DNA of 64,000 nucleotides from Hetaerina americana (Eukaryota; Arthropoda; Insecta; Odonata; Calopterygidae), in contig JAKTNV010000011.1 in assembly GCA_022747635.1 (NCBI GenBank), forward strand, positions 15,247,975-15,311,974. The letters are read 5' to 3'. The position numbers were made by a program, and so were the translations under genes. The notes beneath the pieces are model-generated. The model worked only from the letters and a program-made list of their open reading frames with translations. It made no database searches and was not told the DNA's origin. Shown piece after piece: positions 33,905 to 45,520 of the stretch; position 1 is the stretch's first letter; each line of letters begins with the position of its first letter.

Positions 33905-34505
33905 TGCATCATGAGCACCAAAATGGAATGTGCAGACTCGATTAAATACTTCGGTGTTACCCTCACTCCTGGGTAAGATACATACGGGAAATATTTGGAC
34001 AAGCTAAAATAATTAGAAATTATTAGAAGAGTACTTGGTAAATGTGATGAATAGGTCAAAGATTAATGTTATCTGTCGTTGGTTAAGCCTCATTTAGAAT
34101 ACACTGCAAGTGTATGGGATCCTCACGAAGTTAGATTAATTACCGAATTGGATCGCGTGCAGCGTAGAGGAGCTAGATTTGGAAAACGATGTTATGATAA
34201 ACTTAGTAGCTTATCCAAAATATTAGAGGAATCAGGCTGGGAATCACACACGGAGTGAGGTTACATTACAGATTGAAGCTCTTGCATAAATTGGAAGGGT
34301 AGGGGAGATCTTGTCAGTAAAATTGGAGAGATTAAGTGTAGAACAGATAGATTTAAGATGTCAATTTTTCCACGAAAGCTATGGAATAAGAATAACTTCG
34401 TCCGACCGCGGTAGGGATAAAAATATTCGGGTGAAAATTATTCCAGTGTGTATTCACTCTCTGCCACACACCCATAGCGGTGGCATCCAGGGTACTAAAA
34501 AATAA
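33905..34505 (+). mobile_element. LINE family LA 3' end, copy 2 (longest)
   Basis: Begins in the reverse-transcriptase thumb region (words like IKYFGVTLTP) and continues into the conserved SLVKPHLEYTASVWDP motif, then ITELDRVQRRGARF. Stops and frameshifts interrupt the rest. The 3' end matches copies 1, 3 and 4 and finishes with CTAAAAAATAAAAATA. An LB copy abuts it. Confidence 0.75.
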
Positions 34506-34529
34506 AAATAACTTTTCACAAGGAAGAGG

Positions 34530-34915
34530 GAATTGATGGCAGGGACAGACGGGATGGCAGGGTTGAGTAAGAAAAGGCTTGTCAAAACTTTGACATGAAA
34601 TGCGGGTTTGTGCGGCGCGGAAACCTGGTCGTTGAAGCAGGATGATAGGCGTCGATTGGAGACTTTTGAAAGGTGGGTGCGGATGGGAAGAGAAACAAAC
34701 GAGAAAGTGCTATTCATTATGGGAATGGAGGGGAGAGAGGGGTGTCGGGAAAATCGAAAGGGGGCAGGAAAGATGGGTGCAGGCTATTTTGATGGGCCAT
34801 AGGATGTTCGAAATCTGTCGTATGGAGGGGAGAACGTTAGACAAACGAGGAAGGGGTAGAGATATAAATGAATTGGTCAGAATGAAGGGAGGAAGGAAGT
34901 TCAGAGTAGTGCTCC
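34530..34915 (+). mobile_element. LINE family LB 3' fragment, well preserved
   Basis: The C-terminal tail of the LINE protein is readable: CGAETWSLKQDDRRRLETFE, RWVRMGRETNEKV and TLDKRGRGRDINELVRMKGG. This WTLK...RR...NEEV...GKRGRGR arrangement is the usual ending of a widespread arthropod non-LTR class. Internal frameshifts separate the pieces. Confidence 0.75.
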
Positions 34916-34919
34916 AAAA

Positions 34920-35660
34920 TTATTATCCTACAATTAGAAGCTGCTGTGTATACATCAGGTTGACAAAGGAACGGGGCCCAGACCCTGAATGAATGAATTT
35001 TTCGTGCTGCAGGAGTTAATCCTGTATCATTAAGTTAATCCTGTATTGTGTAGCATTACTTACAACCATCAAACCAACTTTCGTGTCGATTACTACGCTT
35101 GATTACCATACTCTAGGTGTCTTAAAATGTTATCGAAATTTCACAAGCTATTGAATCCATAACCTCAACAACGGCTACAGGTTTCCAAAACGGCTTTATT
35201 TGTTGAATGAGAAAGAAAAAAAATCAACGATTACGGTGACCTAATCTTTCTTATGAATTGCAGAAAATTACGAACATATTTTTTAACGGGCTAAATTATT
35301 TCTTTTTGCTTAGAAAGGAAAAAAATGATAAATACGTTTTCTGAGTTTGGGAGATGGAAAGTAAAGGTAGGCATTCAAAGATGGAAATTCATTTTAAAAC
35401 AAAATTTCAATGGTAGTAATTGACTCTTATCTCGCAACTAATCCCGCTTCTCAACGTAGAAGGAAGAAATTTATAGTTATCGTTTGACCTATTTCAATGG
35501 ACGTTATACCCATTAACTGCTATCCATAAATTCCGTGTGTTCCATGTTAACGAATGGCTTTCCGGAAACACTACATGTTCTTTCACGCTGTGAATGTTTC
35601 AGATTGCACTTCGGCGTCATAAAATGGGAAATTATCTATGGAACCATATTGCCTGTGCTT
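34920..35660. other. Unassigned stretch
   Basis: No repeat or coding region recognised. Confidence 0.4.
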
Positions 35661-35664
35661 TCAT

Positions 35665-35992
35665 TTAGCTAGGCTTGGAATCACTCATGGAGGTTAAATT
35701 ACAGATTAAATCTCTTTCATACATTGGAAATATGCCTCTTTAGCATCGATGTTGAAAACGTATTATTAGCCCCAGAGTACTACGATAGGAGAGCTCATGT
35801 CAATAAAATGAGAAATTGTAGGTATAGAGCTAATAGGTTTAAGCTGTGATTTTTTCCACGAACGATAAGGGATCAGAATAACATTGTTCGACCGTACGAG
35901 GGGGAAAAATATTCGTGACAAATTTTGTCTGGTGTGTATTCACCCCCTACCACACACCCTAGTGGTGGCTTACAGGGTATTAGAAATAAAAA
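35665..35992 (+). mobile_element. LINE family LA 3' end, copy 3
   Basis: Starts inside the C-terminal coding tail (GGAATCACTCATGGAGGTTA) and includes the shared 3' region TTTTTTCCACGAACGATAAG and GTGGTGGCTTACAGGGTATT, ending AGAAATAAAAATA. No open frame of note. Confidence 0.7.
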
Positions 35993-35994
35993 TA

Positions 35995-36410
35995 TACTTT
36001 CGCATTATGTGTGCCGGGTTTTTCCATCTTTATTGCAACAGCTCGTTCTTCCTTCGTTCTAATTAACAACTAAACAATGAAAGGTATAATATTCGACGCT
36101 TACAGTAACTTGGTGAACATAAGTACGCCTATTGTCACCAGCTTCTTCGTTTTTTGTATTCTTAGTCTGTATCCATACTTTCATGATGATTCTTTTGATA
36201 TTTATTTTTTTCATAGTTTCGGGAGGTTTAATTTAATATATAAATTTTATCCATAGCTTCATGAGTCTTTATTTCATATTTATTGTTTATCCATAGCTTT
36301 TTCACATTTTCAAATGTTCTCCACACCCAAAAAGATGAAAAATACAAATGGATGTTTATGAGCATTGATGGGTGTCATATTAATTGAAAAAGGCTAAAGA
36401 ATAGTAATAA
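35995..36410. other. Unassigned stretch
   Basis: AT-rich, with two diverged repeats of TTATCCATAGCTT at about 36249-36302; otherwise nothing recognised. Confidence 0.4.
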
Positions 36411-36414
36411 ATCA

Positions 36415-36735
36415 AGTTGTTATACCTTAAGGGATGGGATAAGTGAAGAAGAGTTAAGGTGAAATGAAATGGGCTGAAAGGAAAGGAAACAGAAGTGATA
36501 GATATGGTGGGGGAGGAGAGGAATTTGTTGGGAAAAATCCAAAAGATGCAGGAAAGATGAATGCCGAGCATTTTGATTGGAAATAGGATGTTGACCACTG
36601 TGATATAGAGGGGAGAATGCAAGCTAAGCGAGGAAGGGACAGGAATAGGATAGGGATGTTTAGACGGAATGAAGGGAGGAAGGAAGTTTACCGATATGAA
36701 GAGTGCCATGTTGGATGTCAAGGTGTATTTTTTAA
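36415..36735 (+). mobile_element. LINE family LB 3' fragment
   Basis: Contains GGGGGAGGAGAGGAATTTG, CCAAAAGATGCAGGAAAGATG, TTTTGATTGGAAATAGGATG and GCTAAGCGAGGAAGGGACAG in the family order. Frames are broken. Confidence 0.65.
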
Positions 36736-36769
36736 GGTGAGGTATTTGTTTATTTATTTGATATATTTT

Positions 36770-37073
36770 ACTACGCTGGAAGCCACCGCTGGGGTGTGTG
36801 GCTGGGGGTGAATACACGCCAGACTAATTTTGACCCGAACATGGTCCTACCGCGGTCAGAAAATATTATTTTAATCCCTTTAAGTTTGTGGAAAAAATGC
36901 AATCTTGTATCTATCTGTTCTACACTTGATCTCTCTAACTTTATTGACATGAATTCTCCTACCATAGTGCGATGGAGGTAGTAATGTATATTTTCAACAT
37001 GACTGCTAAAGGGATATCCTTCTAATTTATGATTCCCATCCGAGCTGCTCTAATATTTTGGATAAGCTACTAA

Positions 37074-37076
<3 letters not shown>
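36770..37076 (-). mobile_element. LINE family LA 3' end, copy 4
   Basis: Reverse complement of the LA 3' region. It contains GGTGTGTGGCTGGGGGTGAA, CCGCGGTCAGAAAATA and GAAAAAATGCAATCTTG, and reaches back to the coding tail near 37060, where it meets a (TA)n tract. Confidence 0.75.

Positions 37077-37077
<1 letters not shown>

Positions 37078-37114
<37 letters not shown>
37078..37114. repeat. (TA)n microsatellite
   Basis: About 36 bp of pure TA at the truncated 5' end of the LA copy. Confidence 0.95.
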
Positions 37115-37116
<2 letters not shown>

Positions 37117-37589
37117 CTGTTACGACATCCCACTGTCTCTCATTACCGCTTCCGTCCGCTACTTTGTCCTCCTTGCATTTTTCCTTCATAACCCTGCCTT
37201 CTATCTCTGTCCCTCCTTCATTTTACATCCTCTCCGTCCAGTTTATTTGATCCATTTTCGTTCATAATGACGCCCCAAAAGCATCCAATCCAGGCTCGTT
37301 CACTTTCCTCAAAGACCTTGCTTCAATCGCCAATCATCCGCCTTATTGGCTCCCCAACCAGTTCTACCTTCCGGTTTCGTCATTGAGGTCACCAATCGTC
37401 TTTTTCCTCTCCATAACAGTTATCCCATTCTGTTTCCGACTCAAGTCAAGCTATTCTTCATATAAATAGATATAATATTCTCCGGGGTTGAATTGAGTTC
37501 TGGATTGACACACGTATAACCAGCGCTGTATTTCAAAGCCTCATCTAACGAGACACCATACACTGAAATAAAACTTTTATTCAATTCCG

Positions 37590-37680
37590 CATGCTTTGTA
37601 TCCCTTAATCTTGTCTAACATGCCTGTTCTCTTCCTCTCACCTCCTCACATGTCTAACATTCTCCCCTTTATTACGAAGG
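37590..37680 (-). mobile_element. LINE family LB short fragment
   Basis: Antisense LB-like words CTTGTCTAACATGCCTGTTC and TGTCTAACATTCTCCCCTT; the preceding TTCAATTCCGCATGCTTTG also precedes the fragment at 27.4 kb (TTCAATTCCGCATACTTTC). Confidence 0.45.
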
Positions 37681-37689
37681 TAATGAAAT

Positions 37690-39330
37690 ATATTTGCAAA
37701 ATTGTAGAATTCTCTTCCTTGTGAATTAATGAATTTTTCCCATGTTGATCCTCAGTTAATGCTATCCTCAATCTCAAGCCTTGAGTTTCCTTGCTATGGA
37801 GATGAGTTCGACGCAGTGAAGTGAAGGACGATTGGTACAGAGCGCTGACCACGATGAACTGGCCATTGATCAGATCTATGATAGGTTCCTTGGCCACATG
37901 TCCAGTCCACCCTCATTTTTTCATTCATCCATATGAAATTCTATCCATAGGTTTCGTCATTAATTTTTATATTTCATGACTGCCTCTTACCGCTGACTTT
38001 CGTTTTTTTGCTAAATTCCGAAGTCACCCATTGTTACGTCACGCCTACCCATGTGCTTTCAAAAAATGAATCATTGCAAGCTTTTATCAACACTGAAGTC
38101 CTTTTGGGAATTGGAGTACCGAAGTAAGTAATTGAATCGACTTTAAACTTGTTTATATTTCGAATTGAAGAATTTTTCGCTGTCGATTTTTACCTTCTAC
38201 TTTACTAATCGTCCATCCTTTCCTTCCATCATCCGCACTTTATGTCAATTCGAGCAAGAAACCCTTCACGTTAACGTAATGTGATGCGAGACGACTCTAA
38301 ACTCCCTCTTCTCTCGTAAATGTACAGCTATTATTGTATGAAAACAATATTTTACATAAATACAACCATTGGTAACTATAAATAATGTATATTATTTCTG
38401 TAGCTTACAATCACCCTGAAATTACCTCCAATTTATTTTTCACATCAAGTGCTTAACTGAACGAATTATTTTTATTAAAAAAAACTCAACGTAAAGCAAA
38501 AGGGATCCGAAATATTGCGAAAAAAATTTAATGAGAACGGGTAGGCTTTTGAAGGGATGACTATTATTCTCATTTACTCGTAAATAAACGTGACTGGTTC
38601 TAGACGTGTCTGAAATGATTAACATTTTCTTTGAGAAAAGGACACATTTTTTGGCGTGACTTTTCAGGGAGATGAAAATGTGTTTTATAAATTCACTTGA
38701 GGGTTAATTAAAGTTAATTCTGATTTAGCTTAGCGCACCGTAAATGATTTCATCGGGGTTTGAAATTTAACTTAACTCGAAATTATGTAGTTATGTACTA
38801 ATGCAAATTTATTATATTTAACTCAAAGGGATAATTATCGTTTAAATATTCCTTCAAACCTTCTCGTGAAGTATCTTGGGGGAGAGTCAAGTTAAAAATC
38901 TCAAAAATTGAGTGAAAATTTGGAAATATACCTACCACAATGTTAGCTAACAGCAGTAATGGCCACGGTTTTGAAGCTTGGCCCATAGTTGTCAACACGT
39001 GTTCAGAACGCAACAATACGGCCCAACAATGATGTAATCATGGCGGCTTCAATTGCAACATGCTTCCCCAGCGTTTTCTCATTCGTTTATTTGGCTTTTA
39101 AGGAGCGTAACATTTCGAAATTCCTCCATGAATAAATATTTATTATAAAGATACACATATTCCACTCAAGGAAGCCTACGATATGGGTGAACTAGGAAGT
39201 TCGTTTAGAGTTGCCATACAAATATACCCATGTGTCTTCGAAGAGCCACCCATAATTAAGAAAAAACCGCATGCTAAAGCCACAATTTTATACAGTCCAC
39301 CAACATGGTATATATTCATGCAAGAACACA
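37690..39330. other. Unassigned stretch
   Basis: No recognisable gene, RNA or repeat family. Confidence 0.45.
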
Positions 39331-39335
39331 CCCCA

Positions 39336-39668
39336 CACACATGCAAACACACAAACTAGTAGTAGTTTTGAGGGGAGACGACCGACAGCTGAGGTCATTT
39401 TCGCCATAGGGGATGGACAGGAAAGGATGAAGGGTGGAGAGAAACCCGGATTCGGCATTAGCCTACTCTTTACGAAAGGCGCCAAGGGGTCCGCAGCTTA
39501 ACGTCCCATCCGACGGACGGCGTACTCACTCAAAGTGCCCTCTGCAAAGCACCACAAGTAGGGATCGAGATACCACTGAAAAATATTCAACACCGCCGGG
39601 AATTGAACCCCTCAGGGTGGGAAGCCAGTACGATAGCCACCTCACCATCTCGATCCCCAACACTCAAA
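39336..39668 (-). mobile_element. SINE family B copy B1
   Basis: Reverse complement of B3 over almost its full length. On the minus strand a tRNA-like head (GAGGTGGCTATCGTACTGGC, B box GGTTCAATTCC) is followed by the body TACGCCGTCCGTCGGATGGG, TTAAGCTGCGGACC and CAGCTGTCGGTCG, and the 3' end ACTACTACTAGTTTGTGTG. Confidence 0.8.
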
Positions 39669-39834
39669 CTACCGACTAACATACACATGCACCTACAAAT
39701 AAACCTGATATCTTTCCAATGCTTAATTTTGTTCAAACTTGTGAATTGAACGTTTTAAATATTTCTAAAGTGAATTTGTTTTATTATTATTATGATTTCT
39801 GATTGTTCGGGCAAAGAATGAGTATTTGAATCTA

Positions 39835-40240
39835 TCTCTACTTGGAATCTATCTCCATTATTTTATCTTTGTGGCCTGTTCTACATGAGTAGTGTGGGGC
39901 CATGATAGTTACTTTAGTGTCATCGTTAAACTCGTTTCTTCTGAACCTTTCTTAAAGTCTAAGGCTCGCTTGTTCTCTTCGTTTCTCAAGTAGCTCCCAG
40001 CCTAAATCTCCTAAGAGACCTGTCACACTTGTGTTCTTATCATAACAGTTTTTAACGAATCTGGTGGATTTTATCAGGGCTTTATCTAATTATTTTTGCC
40101 TAATTTTCTCCCAAGGAGCCCAAATACTTGCGGCATATTCCAAATGAGGTCTAACTAGAGCAAAATAACACCTCTCTTTAACTTTCTCATTACATTTCCC
40201 CACCAACAGTTTAATAAAGCCGACTGGGCCATTGTCTATT
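39835..40240 (-). mobile_element. LINE family LC (CR1/L2-like) C-terminal fragment
   Basis: On the minus strand the reverse-transcriptase C-terminus is readable: LEYAASIWAPWEKIRQK, RFVKNCYDKNTSVTGLLGDL and GWELLEKRREQASLRL. Occasional stops mark decay. The motif order is that of CR1/L2-like elements, and is related to family LA. Confidence 0.75.
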
Positions 40241-40244
40241 GCTC

Positions 40245-40910
40245 GCCATGGAGACTACATTAGAACATACTCGTAACACGAGTGGTAACCTTTTGTAGGC
40301 AAGAAATTACAAGATAAAAATATTAATGTTTTAAGATTTTTCATTTGATTCGTGTTTATACCAGAACAGACCCGCCGAGTTGAAAGTAAGTATTGCAAGG
40401 AGTTGCGAATGGACCAACTCTGTATAATTAAATGTTAACTGGGACACAATGAATTTTCAGGGTGAACGACTAAAATGCTACGATATCTCTTGAGGCGATA
40501 GGGTTTTCCTAAGATTGATTTGTATGACTCGGTTAACTTTCGATTCTTTTATCGGCTGACATCCTCACGGAATCCCATTTATTCCGTTTCCCGTTATCTA
40601 CCTCGTGTATCTCACACTTTCTCTGTAGCATTTATTCCCGTTCACTTTACCTTTCACATTGTCTTCGCCTAGCTACTTTGCCTTGAAAAACTCCCCGATT
40701 GGCCCCTGCTCTTTTTTGGTGATTTCTACACACTTCTTTACCCTTTACCCTCACAATCGCGTCACCATTTCTTTCAAACCGGTTCTCCCTCTGCTGTTGT
40801 TCAGCTTTCGCACCCTCGAAGAACGCATTCCTCATATACTGTAATTTCCGAAAGTCGCTGGGTAATGGGGGTTACAAAAATGGAAATAAGTGAAAATATA
40901 CGCAGTTATC
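40245..40910. other. Unassigned stretch
   Basis: No confident assignment. A minus-strand frame at 40647-40835 is basic and Gln/Arg-rich but unrecognised. Confidence 0.4.
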
Positions 40911-40917
40911 AGTTATG

Positions 40918-41170
40918 GGGGAGGCGGACAAATAGTTGAGGTTACCAGGATTTGATTCATCAAGGATTTAATGGAAGCTGAAGAAAGTTGGATGGAGACC
41001 CGACGTCGGAATTAGCACACCATTATTTACGGAAATCGCCAAAGGGTCACACAGTTTAGCGTCTCATCCGACGGACGGCGTACTCGACTTTAAGAGCTCT
41101 CCAGGTGGGACCACAAGTAGGGATGGGAATACCAATAAAAAATTCTCATCACCTCCGGGATGCGAACCCA
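40918..41170 (-). mobile_element. SINE family B copy B2, diverged
   Basis: Shares the core CATCCGACGGACGGCGTACT and CCACAAGTAGGGATGGGAAT with B1, and the region around GGGTCACACAGTTTAGCG. The tRNA-like head is lost or diverged at the right end (CCTCCGGGATGCGAACCC). Confidence 0.65.
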
Positions 41171-41173
41171 AAT

Positions 41174-41262
41174 CATCATCTACATCTAAATTATACCCCG
41201 CAAGCCGCCGCAGGGACGTGAGGCGGGGGGTGTTAGGTCACCACCCATAAAAGAGAATAAAA
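41174..41262. repeat. Dispersed repeat with CCCCGCAAGCC core
   Basis: ATCATCATCTACATCTAAAT leads into ATACCCCGCAAGCCGCCGCA and GAGGCGGGGGGTG. I recall similar wording in arthropod interspersed repeats but cannot name the family. Single copy in this window. Confidence 0.4.
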
Positions 41263-41269
41263 CCACTTG

Positions 41270-42510
41270 CAAAAGCAAATATTAATGCAAACCTACACCT
41301 ACAGAGACGTATATATTCATGTGAAAAACTTATGTGCATGCAAATAAACATACCATCAACTAATGTACACATGCACATAAACCTGCGAATGTAGTAAAAA
41401 TCTATCAAATAACGTGAAAATGTATATACATGCAGGAGGAAGACTCAATTCAAAACAAGGGCTAATTCACATAATAAATGAGTTATTTATTTTGCAAAAA
41501 GGGGAATAAAAATTAACCACAACCATTTATACAACAGACCTCCACCAAAACAAAACAGGTCATGCAGAACTGAAAAGCAAGGAGGGGAAGTACTAACATC
41601 ACTACCATCACTGCCATTATAATAACATGGGCATGCAAGTCATAGTCTCCGCCCCCAAAAATACAGTTAAGGAACGTTACACACCGCCGTAGTCAACATT
41701 AATTAAAAACATTTAATTGTATGGGATTACTATGTAAGTAAAGGAAGATGTTTGTACTTCGATTGAATGGCAGAAATTGAAAACAATCCATTTGTTAAGA
41801 TTGTTAAGAAAGATCCGGATTGAATCACTTAATAGATCAGAAAAGTATTCATATTTTTTCGTGTACAAGATGTTAGGCATACAGTGGTTTGCCATTATAA
41901 TAACTGCAGCACTCGGGTTGAAGTGTTCCTCTGATACTCCTCGAGCAACGAAGCAGTGATGCCGGCCCTGAAGGAAGAGAGGAGTTCTGGTCTTTTATGG
42001 GAGAATGGTGAGGGCACGCGTTGCCATTCAATCGCGGAAGATATGACGGATGCATGGTTGGCTGCGGAAAAGGAGAGAAGCAATTGACTCAAACCCGAAC
42101 CATAAGTGTGGGAAGCCTGCAAAGAAGGCACCACACTCACCATATCCCAAGAGAACATTCGTTATGTTGGCATTCATTGGCTAATAGACGCTTGGATTAT
42201 CGTAGTTTTACCGTCGCTCTGAGAGCCAGGCAGCCATAACCACCAATGTCAACACAAAAAACGTTTATTATTCTCTCCAATTTCATGGTCGAATTTATTA
42301 TGAAAACGATTTTGTAACTTACTGTTCGTATACAAAAAAACACGACTTGCGGTGAGTAAATTCACGTAGAGCAATAATGCAATCAAAGCGATTGAAATAA
42401 CTGTGAATGACCCAACGGACGATGCAAAAGCTGTTGTTGGTTATCCTTTCGGGAAGTGCGAGCGCAGTAATTTTCAACTCCATGGATGTCTGGGCAAATT
42501 TATGTATAAA
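41270..42510. other. Unassigned stretch
   Basis: No recognised gene or repeat; short overlapping frames at 41713-42239 lack domains. Confidence 0.4.
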
Positions 42511-42514
42511 GATA

Positions 42515-43085
42515 AACGAAGCGTGCCCGAAAAGTATCCGACCTAAATTTTTAATTATTTTTTATTGTTAGGGTATTGTGCCCTACGAATTTACCAATGA
42601 GGTCAGACGATCGCCCAAGAATATTACGTTGAAGTTTTGAAAAGATTGCGTGATACCGTGAGAAGAAAACGACCGCGTCTCTGGTCAAGCGGTGGCTGGC
42701 TCCTTCACCACGATAACGCGCTAGCGCATTCATCAAACCTTGTGCAGCAATTTTTGGCGAAACGCAAGATTGTACAGCTTCGCCAGCCTCCGTACAGTCC
42801 CGACATAGCTCCCTGCGACTTTTGGATGTTCCCAAAATTGAAACTGGCGCTGAAAGGAAAGCGGTTAGACGACATCGAGACGATTCAGAGTAATGCGACG
42901 CGCGAGCTGAAGCCCATTCCAAAATCTGCGTTCGAGGACTGCTTTAATATGTGGTAGCATCGCTGGGAGCGTGTGGTTCAATCGAATGGGGACCACTTCG
43001 AAGGATGCCACGGCCCGGATGACGAAGAATAGCACCAATATGGAGATATGAATTCAGGCCGGATAGTTTTCGGACACACCTCGTG
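42515..43085 (+). mobile_element. Mariner-like element M5, internally deleted, with terminal repeats
   Basis: The left end AACGAAGCGTGCCCGAAAAG and the complement of the right end CACGAGGTGTGTCCGAAAAC match, and TA dinucleotides lie outside both (42513-42514 and 43086-43087). This is the mariner pattern of TA target duplication. At about 571 bp it lacks the N-terminal half of the transposase gene. Confidence 0.85.
42600..42957 (+). pseudogene. Mariner transposase, C-terminal catalytic half
   Basis: An open frame without an upstream ATG, entered from about 42600. It begins with YYVEVLKRLRDTVRRKRPRL, then HHDNALAHSS (second catalytic Asp) and PPYSPDIAPCDFWMFPKLKL (third catalytic Asp). The 34-residue spacing is as in mariner, and a C-terminal helix ends at FNMW and a stop. 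The DNA-binding region and first catalytic Asp are absent, so it is not functional. It complements M3, which keeps the DNA-binding half. Confidence 0.8.
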
Positions 43086-43094
43086 TACAAGGTC

Positions 43095-43490
43095 TATCCC
43101 AAAAATATTGACTTCTTTTTTCCAGGTTAGACGGACGGACGGGCGGCGATTTCTCTGGCAGGGTTCTCAGCCTATAGCGTCCATCATTATATTCTTGGGA
43201 ATGATAATTGAGGTGGTTTCCCGTTGCCTTCCTCAATAGTGTTTTTAACGTGACACCATCACTTACTGGCCACCCCACTGGGGTCAGACGCCATTGCAGC
43301 CGCCTCACTTAGGAACAGACGCTGCGTGGACTACCTTTCGTCTGGCTCCTAACCTTCGACCTATCTGGCATGGGTGACCCTACCAGGAGCAATAATTATT
43401 ACCCCCGCCAGCACAGCTCTAGGGGTCATCGGAACCCACAAGCCCTTCCACCACATCAAGGTTGTAGTCCATGGGAAGGGGGGGAAATAA
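43095..43490 (+). repeat. Dispersed repeat D, copy 1
   Basis: Contains GGTGGTTTCCCGTTGCCTTC, TTTCGTCTGGCTCCTAACC, TTCGACCTATCTGGCATGGG and AGCACAGCTCTAGGGGTCAT. The middle part recurs at 50.73 kb. No coding frame. Origin unknown; possibly a retroelement 3' part. Confidence 0.6.
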
Positions 43491-43499
43491 AATACTGTT

Positions 43500-44085
43500 G
43501 TCACACGGGTAGATATATCAAAATGTTTTCCAAAACGTCAACATTTAATAAATAAGTTTACGATCAATATACCTTTTTATTGACGCTTTTAAGGCATTCA
43601 AATTCAACGAAGAAAATATACCTGTGCATATCATCAAAGCCCTGCTCTTAATTCCGCACGGTTGATTCCTATTGCGATTTACAGATGAACGATTCCGTTG
43701 CAAAAGTATGTCTTTATTTGTGGTGTTCTCCAATTTCTCATAAATGGTTTGAAATTGCCTCATTTCTCTGCTTACTGGTGCAAGAACTGGGCCTCGTTTG
43801 GTGAAATCCTCGGAAGCTCCACGAAAACAATTCGAACATGCGCAGACCAGCTGGGACGCTGCTGTAATTCTCTAATTAGTAAATCAAGGCCAAATAGGAC
43901 CTTTCTTGTCCGCGTGCCAATTTTTTCAGTGAAAACATTATGTTTTTGGAACTTTGCCGGGAATGTTAGCTGTTCTAATGCGGAGTTCTGATCCTCATCT
44001 ATCTCTCAAGCCTCGACGAATGCTGGGAAAAACCATTCGTGAGGACCGTTAATGTAATAATAATAGTGTTAACGGTAGTTCTAAT
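43500..44085. other. Unassigned stretch
   Basis: No recognisable feature. Confidence 0.4.
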
Positions 44086-44089
44086 AATA

Positions 44090-44480
44090 GTTCTACTTAT
44101 AATAACCCTTATATTATTTTGCTTGCCTCTGATCGAGCTCGGTATAAAACATATGTAGTTTGGACGATGCCTTGTACCTTTCTAAAAGTCTCTCAGTCTT
44201 GCCTGCTCTCATCGTGAATCAAGAGGTTCTTAACCTGATTCCGTCAGCATGCCTAACACCTTCACTCTCTTCTTGTAGCAATTTTAAACAAGTCTAATAG
44301 ATTTCCTTTGAACTTTTCCAATTCCTTAAATTAAATTTTTCCCATAGATCCAAAATACTTGCCGGGCACTCCAAATGTGGCCTAACTATAGCGAAGTAAC
44401 GCCTCAATTTTGTTCCTCTAGTGATTATAATTTTCTATAGACCATCTAATGAAACTTAGCATCTCCAAGGTAGATCCGCA
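44090..44480 (-). mobile_element. LINE family LC fragment
   Basis: Parallel to the 39.8 kb copy: TCGTGAATCAAGAGGTTCTT, CAAAATACTTGCCGGGCACT and CCAAATGTGGCCTAACTATA are the antisense of the same RT C-terminal region. Heavily decayed. Confidence 0.6.
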
Positions 44481-45007
44481 TAGGGTCAACCTTTATGAAG
44501 CTAGGTTTCCTAAACAGTGTAATATACGATCCTTTTAAACATATCTTTATACAACTTAAAATCAGCACTCAACATATAATCTGATCATTTCAAATAACTC
44601 GCATTAACCAAGGTAAATTGGGAATACAGTTCTGATTCACTTGTTATAATTTTTAGTTTCAGTAGCATTTTAGTCAATAACTGTCATCATTACGGGAACT
44701 ATTTTACCAAGACGTTGTTATCACTGTTAAAGAATTTTATGAACTATAACCTAGGATTGTTTTGAATAACTTGTTCATGTTATTTTGTGAATACTGGCTG
44801 TTTGGAAGTTAATCTATTTTAACCTCTTATTTTATTCTTTTTTTCAAGGTAAGCCTCCCGATATTATAAGATCCATAAAGAGTCTAGCGGTGACCAACCG
44901 TAACGGTCTGGAGAGTACTTGAATCTGTCAGTGACGGTACGTATCTCTCGTATTTTAACTCAGCTGTCTTTGTAATTTGGTTTCATAATAATTCTTTATG
45001 CGTCGTA

Positions 45008-45054
45008 AGAAAACTCAAAAATTCTAACCGTAGGTTAGAATTTTTGAGTTTTCT
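45008..45054. repeat. Perfect inverted repeat, 22-bp arms, 3-bp spacer
   Basis: The left arm starts AGAAAACTCAAAAATTC and the right arm is its exact complement, ending GAATTTTTGAGTTTTCT, around GTA. The arm end TTTTCTAGTCTAGA is followed by TTTTTTAGTCTAGG, a short direct repeat. It precedes LINE LC at 45065. Confidence 0.9.
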
Positions 45055-45064
45055 AGTCTAGAGT

Positions 45065-45520
45065 TTTTTAGTCTAGGTTTAAGCTGCTTTCTTCGTGAAT
45101 CAAGAGGCTCCCAACCTAATTCCTCCAACCTAGCCGTAACACTACATTCACACTTCCTCTGTAATTTTTCACAAATGTTGATGATTATCCCTTAGCCTTT
45201 ATTGTACTTTCTCAATGAAATGCTTGGTGTATGTTCCAAATGTGGTCCAGCTAATTGTCGAGGAGTTACACAGCTGTCTTAATTTTATATTATATTTCCC
45301 TACAACCAGTCTAATGAAACCTAGCTACTTTAGGTTGACCTGCATATTCTCCTAGAGTTTACATGTACCATGAGAAAGATGTGATGTCAGTTTTACACCA
45401 GCTTTTTTAAACTTTTTAATAAATACTCAACACGAACCTATTTAATGATTTGCGTCACGTATCTCTTTTCTTTTGATCCAAAACGTCGAGTGCTCTACGT
45501 TTTCTGACATTTAATTCTAA
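45065..45520 (-). mobile_element. LINE family LC fragment
   Basis: Shares TTCGTGAATCAAGAGGCTCC, TTCCAAATGTGGTCCAGCTA and CAGTCTAATGAAACCTAGCT with the 44.1 kb fragment. No open frame. Confidence 0.6.
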
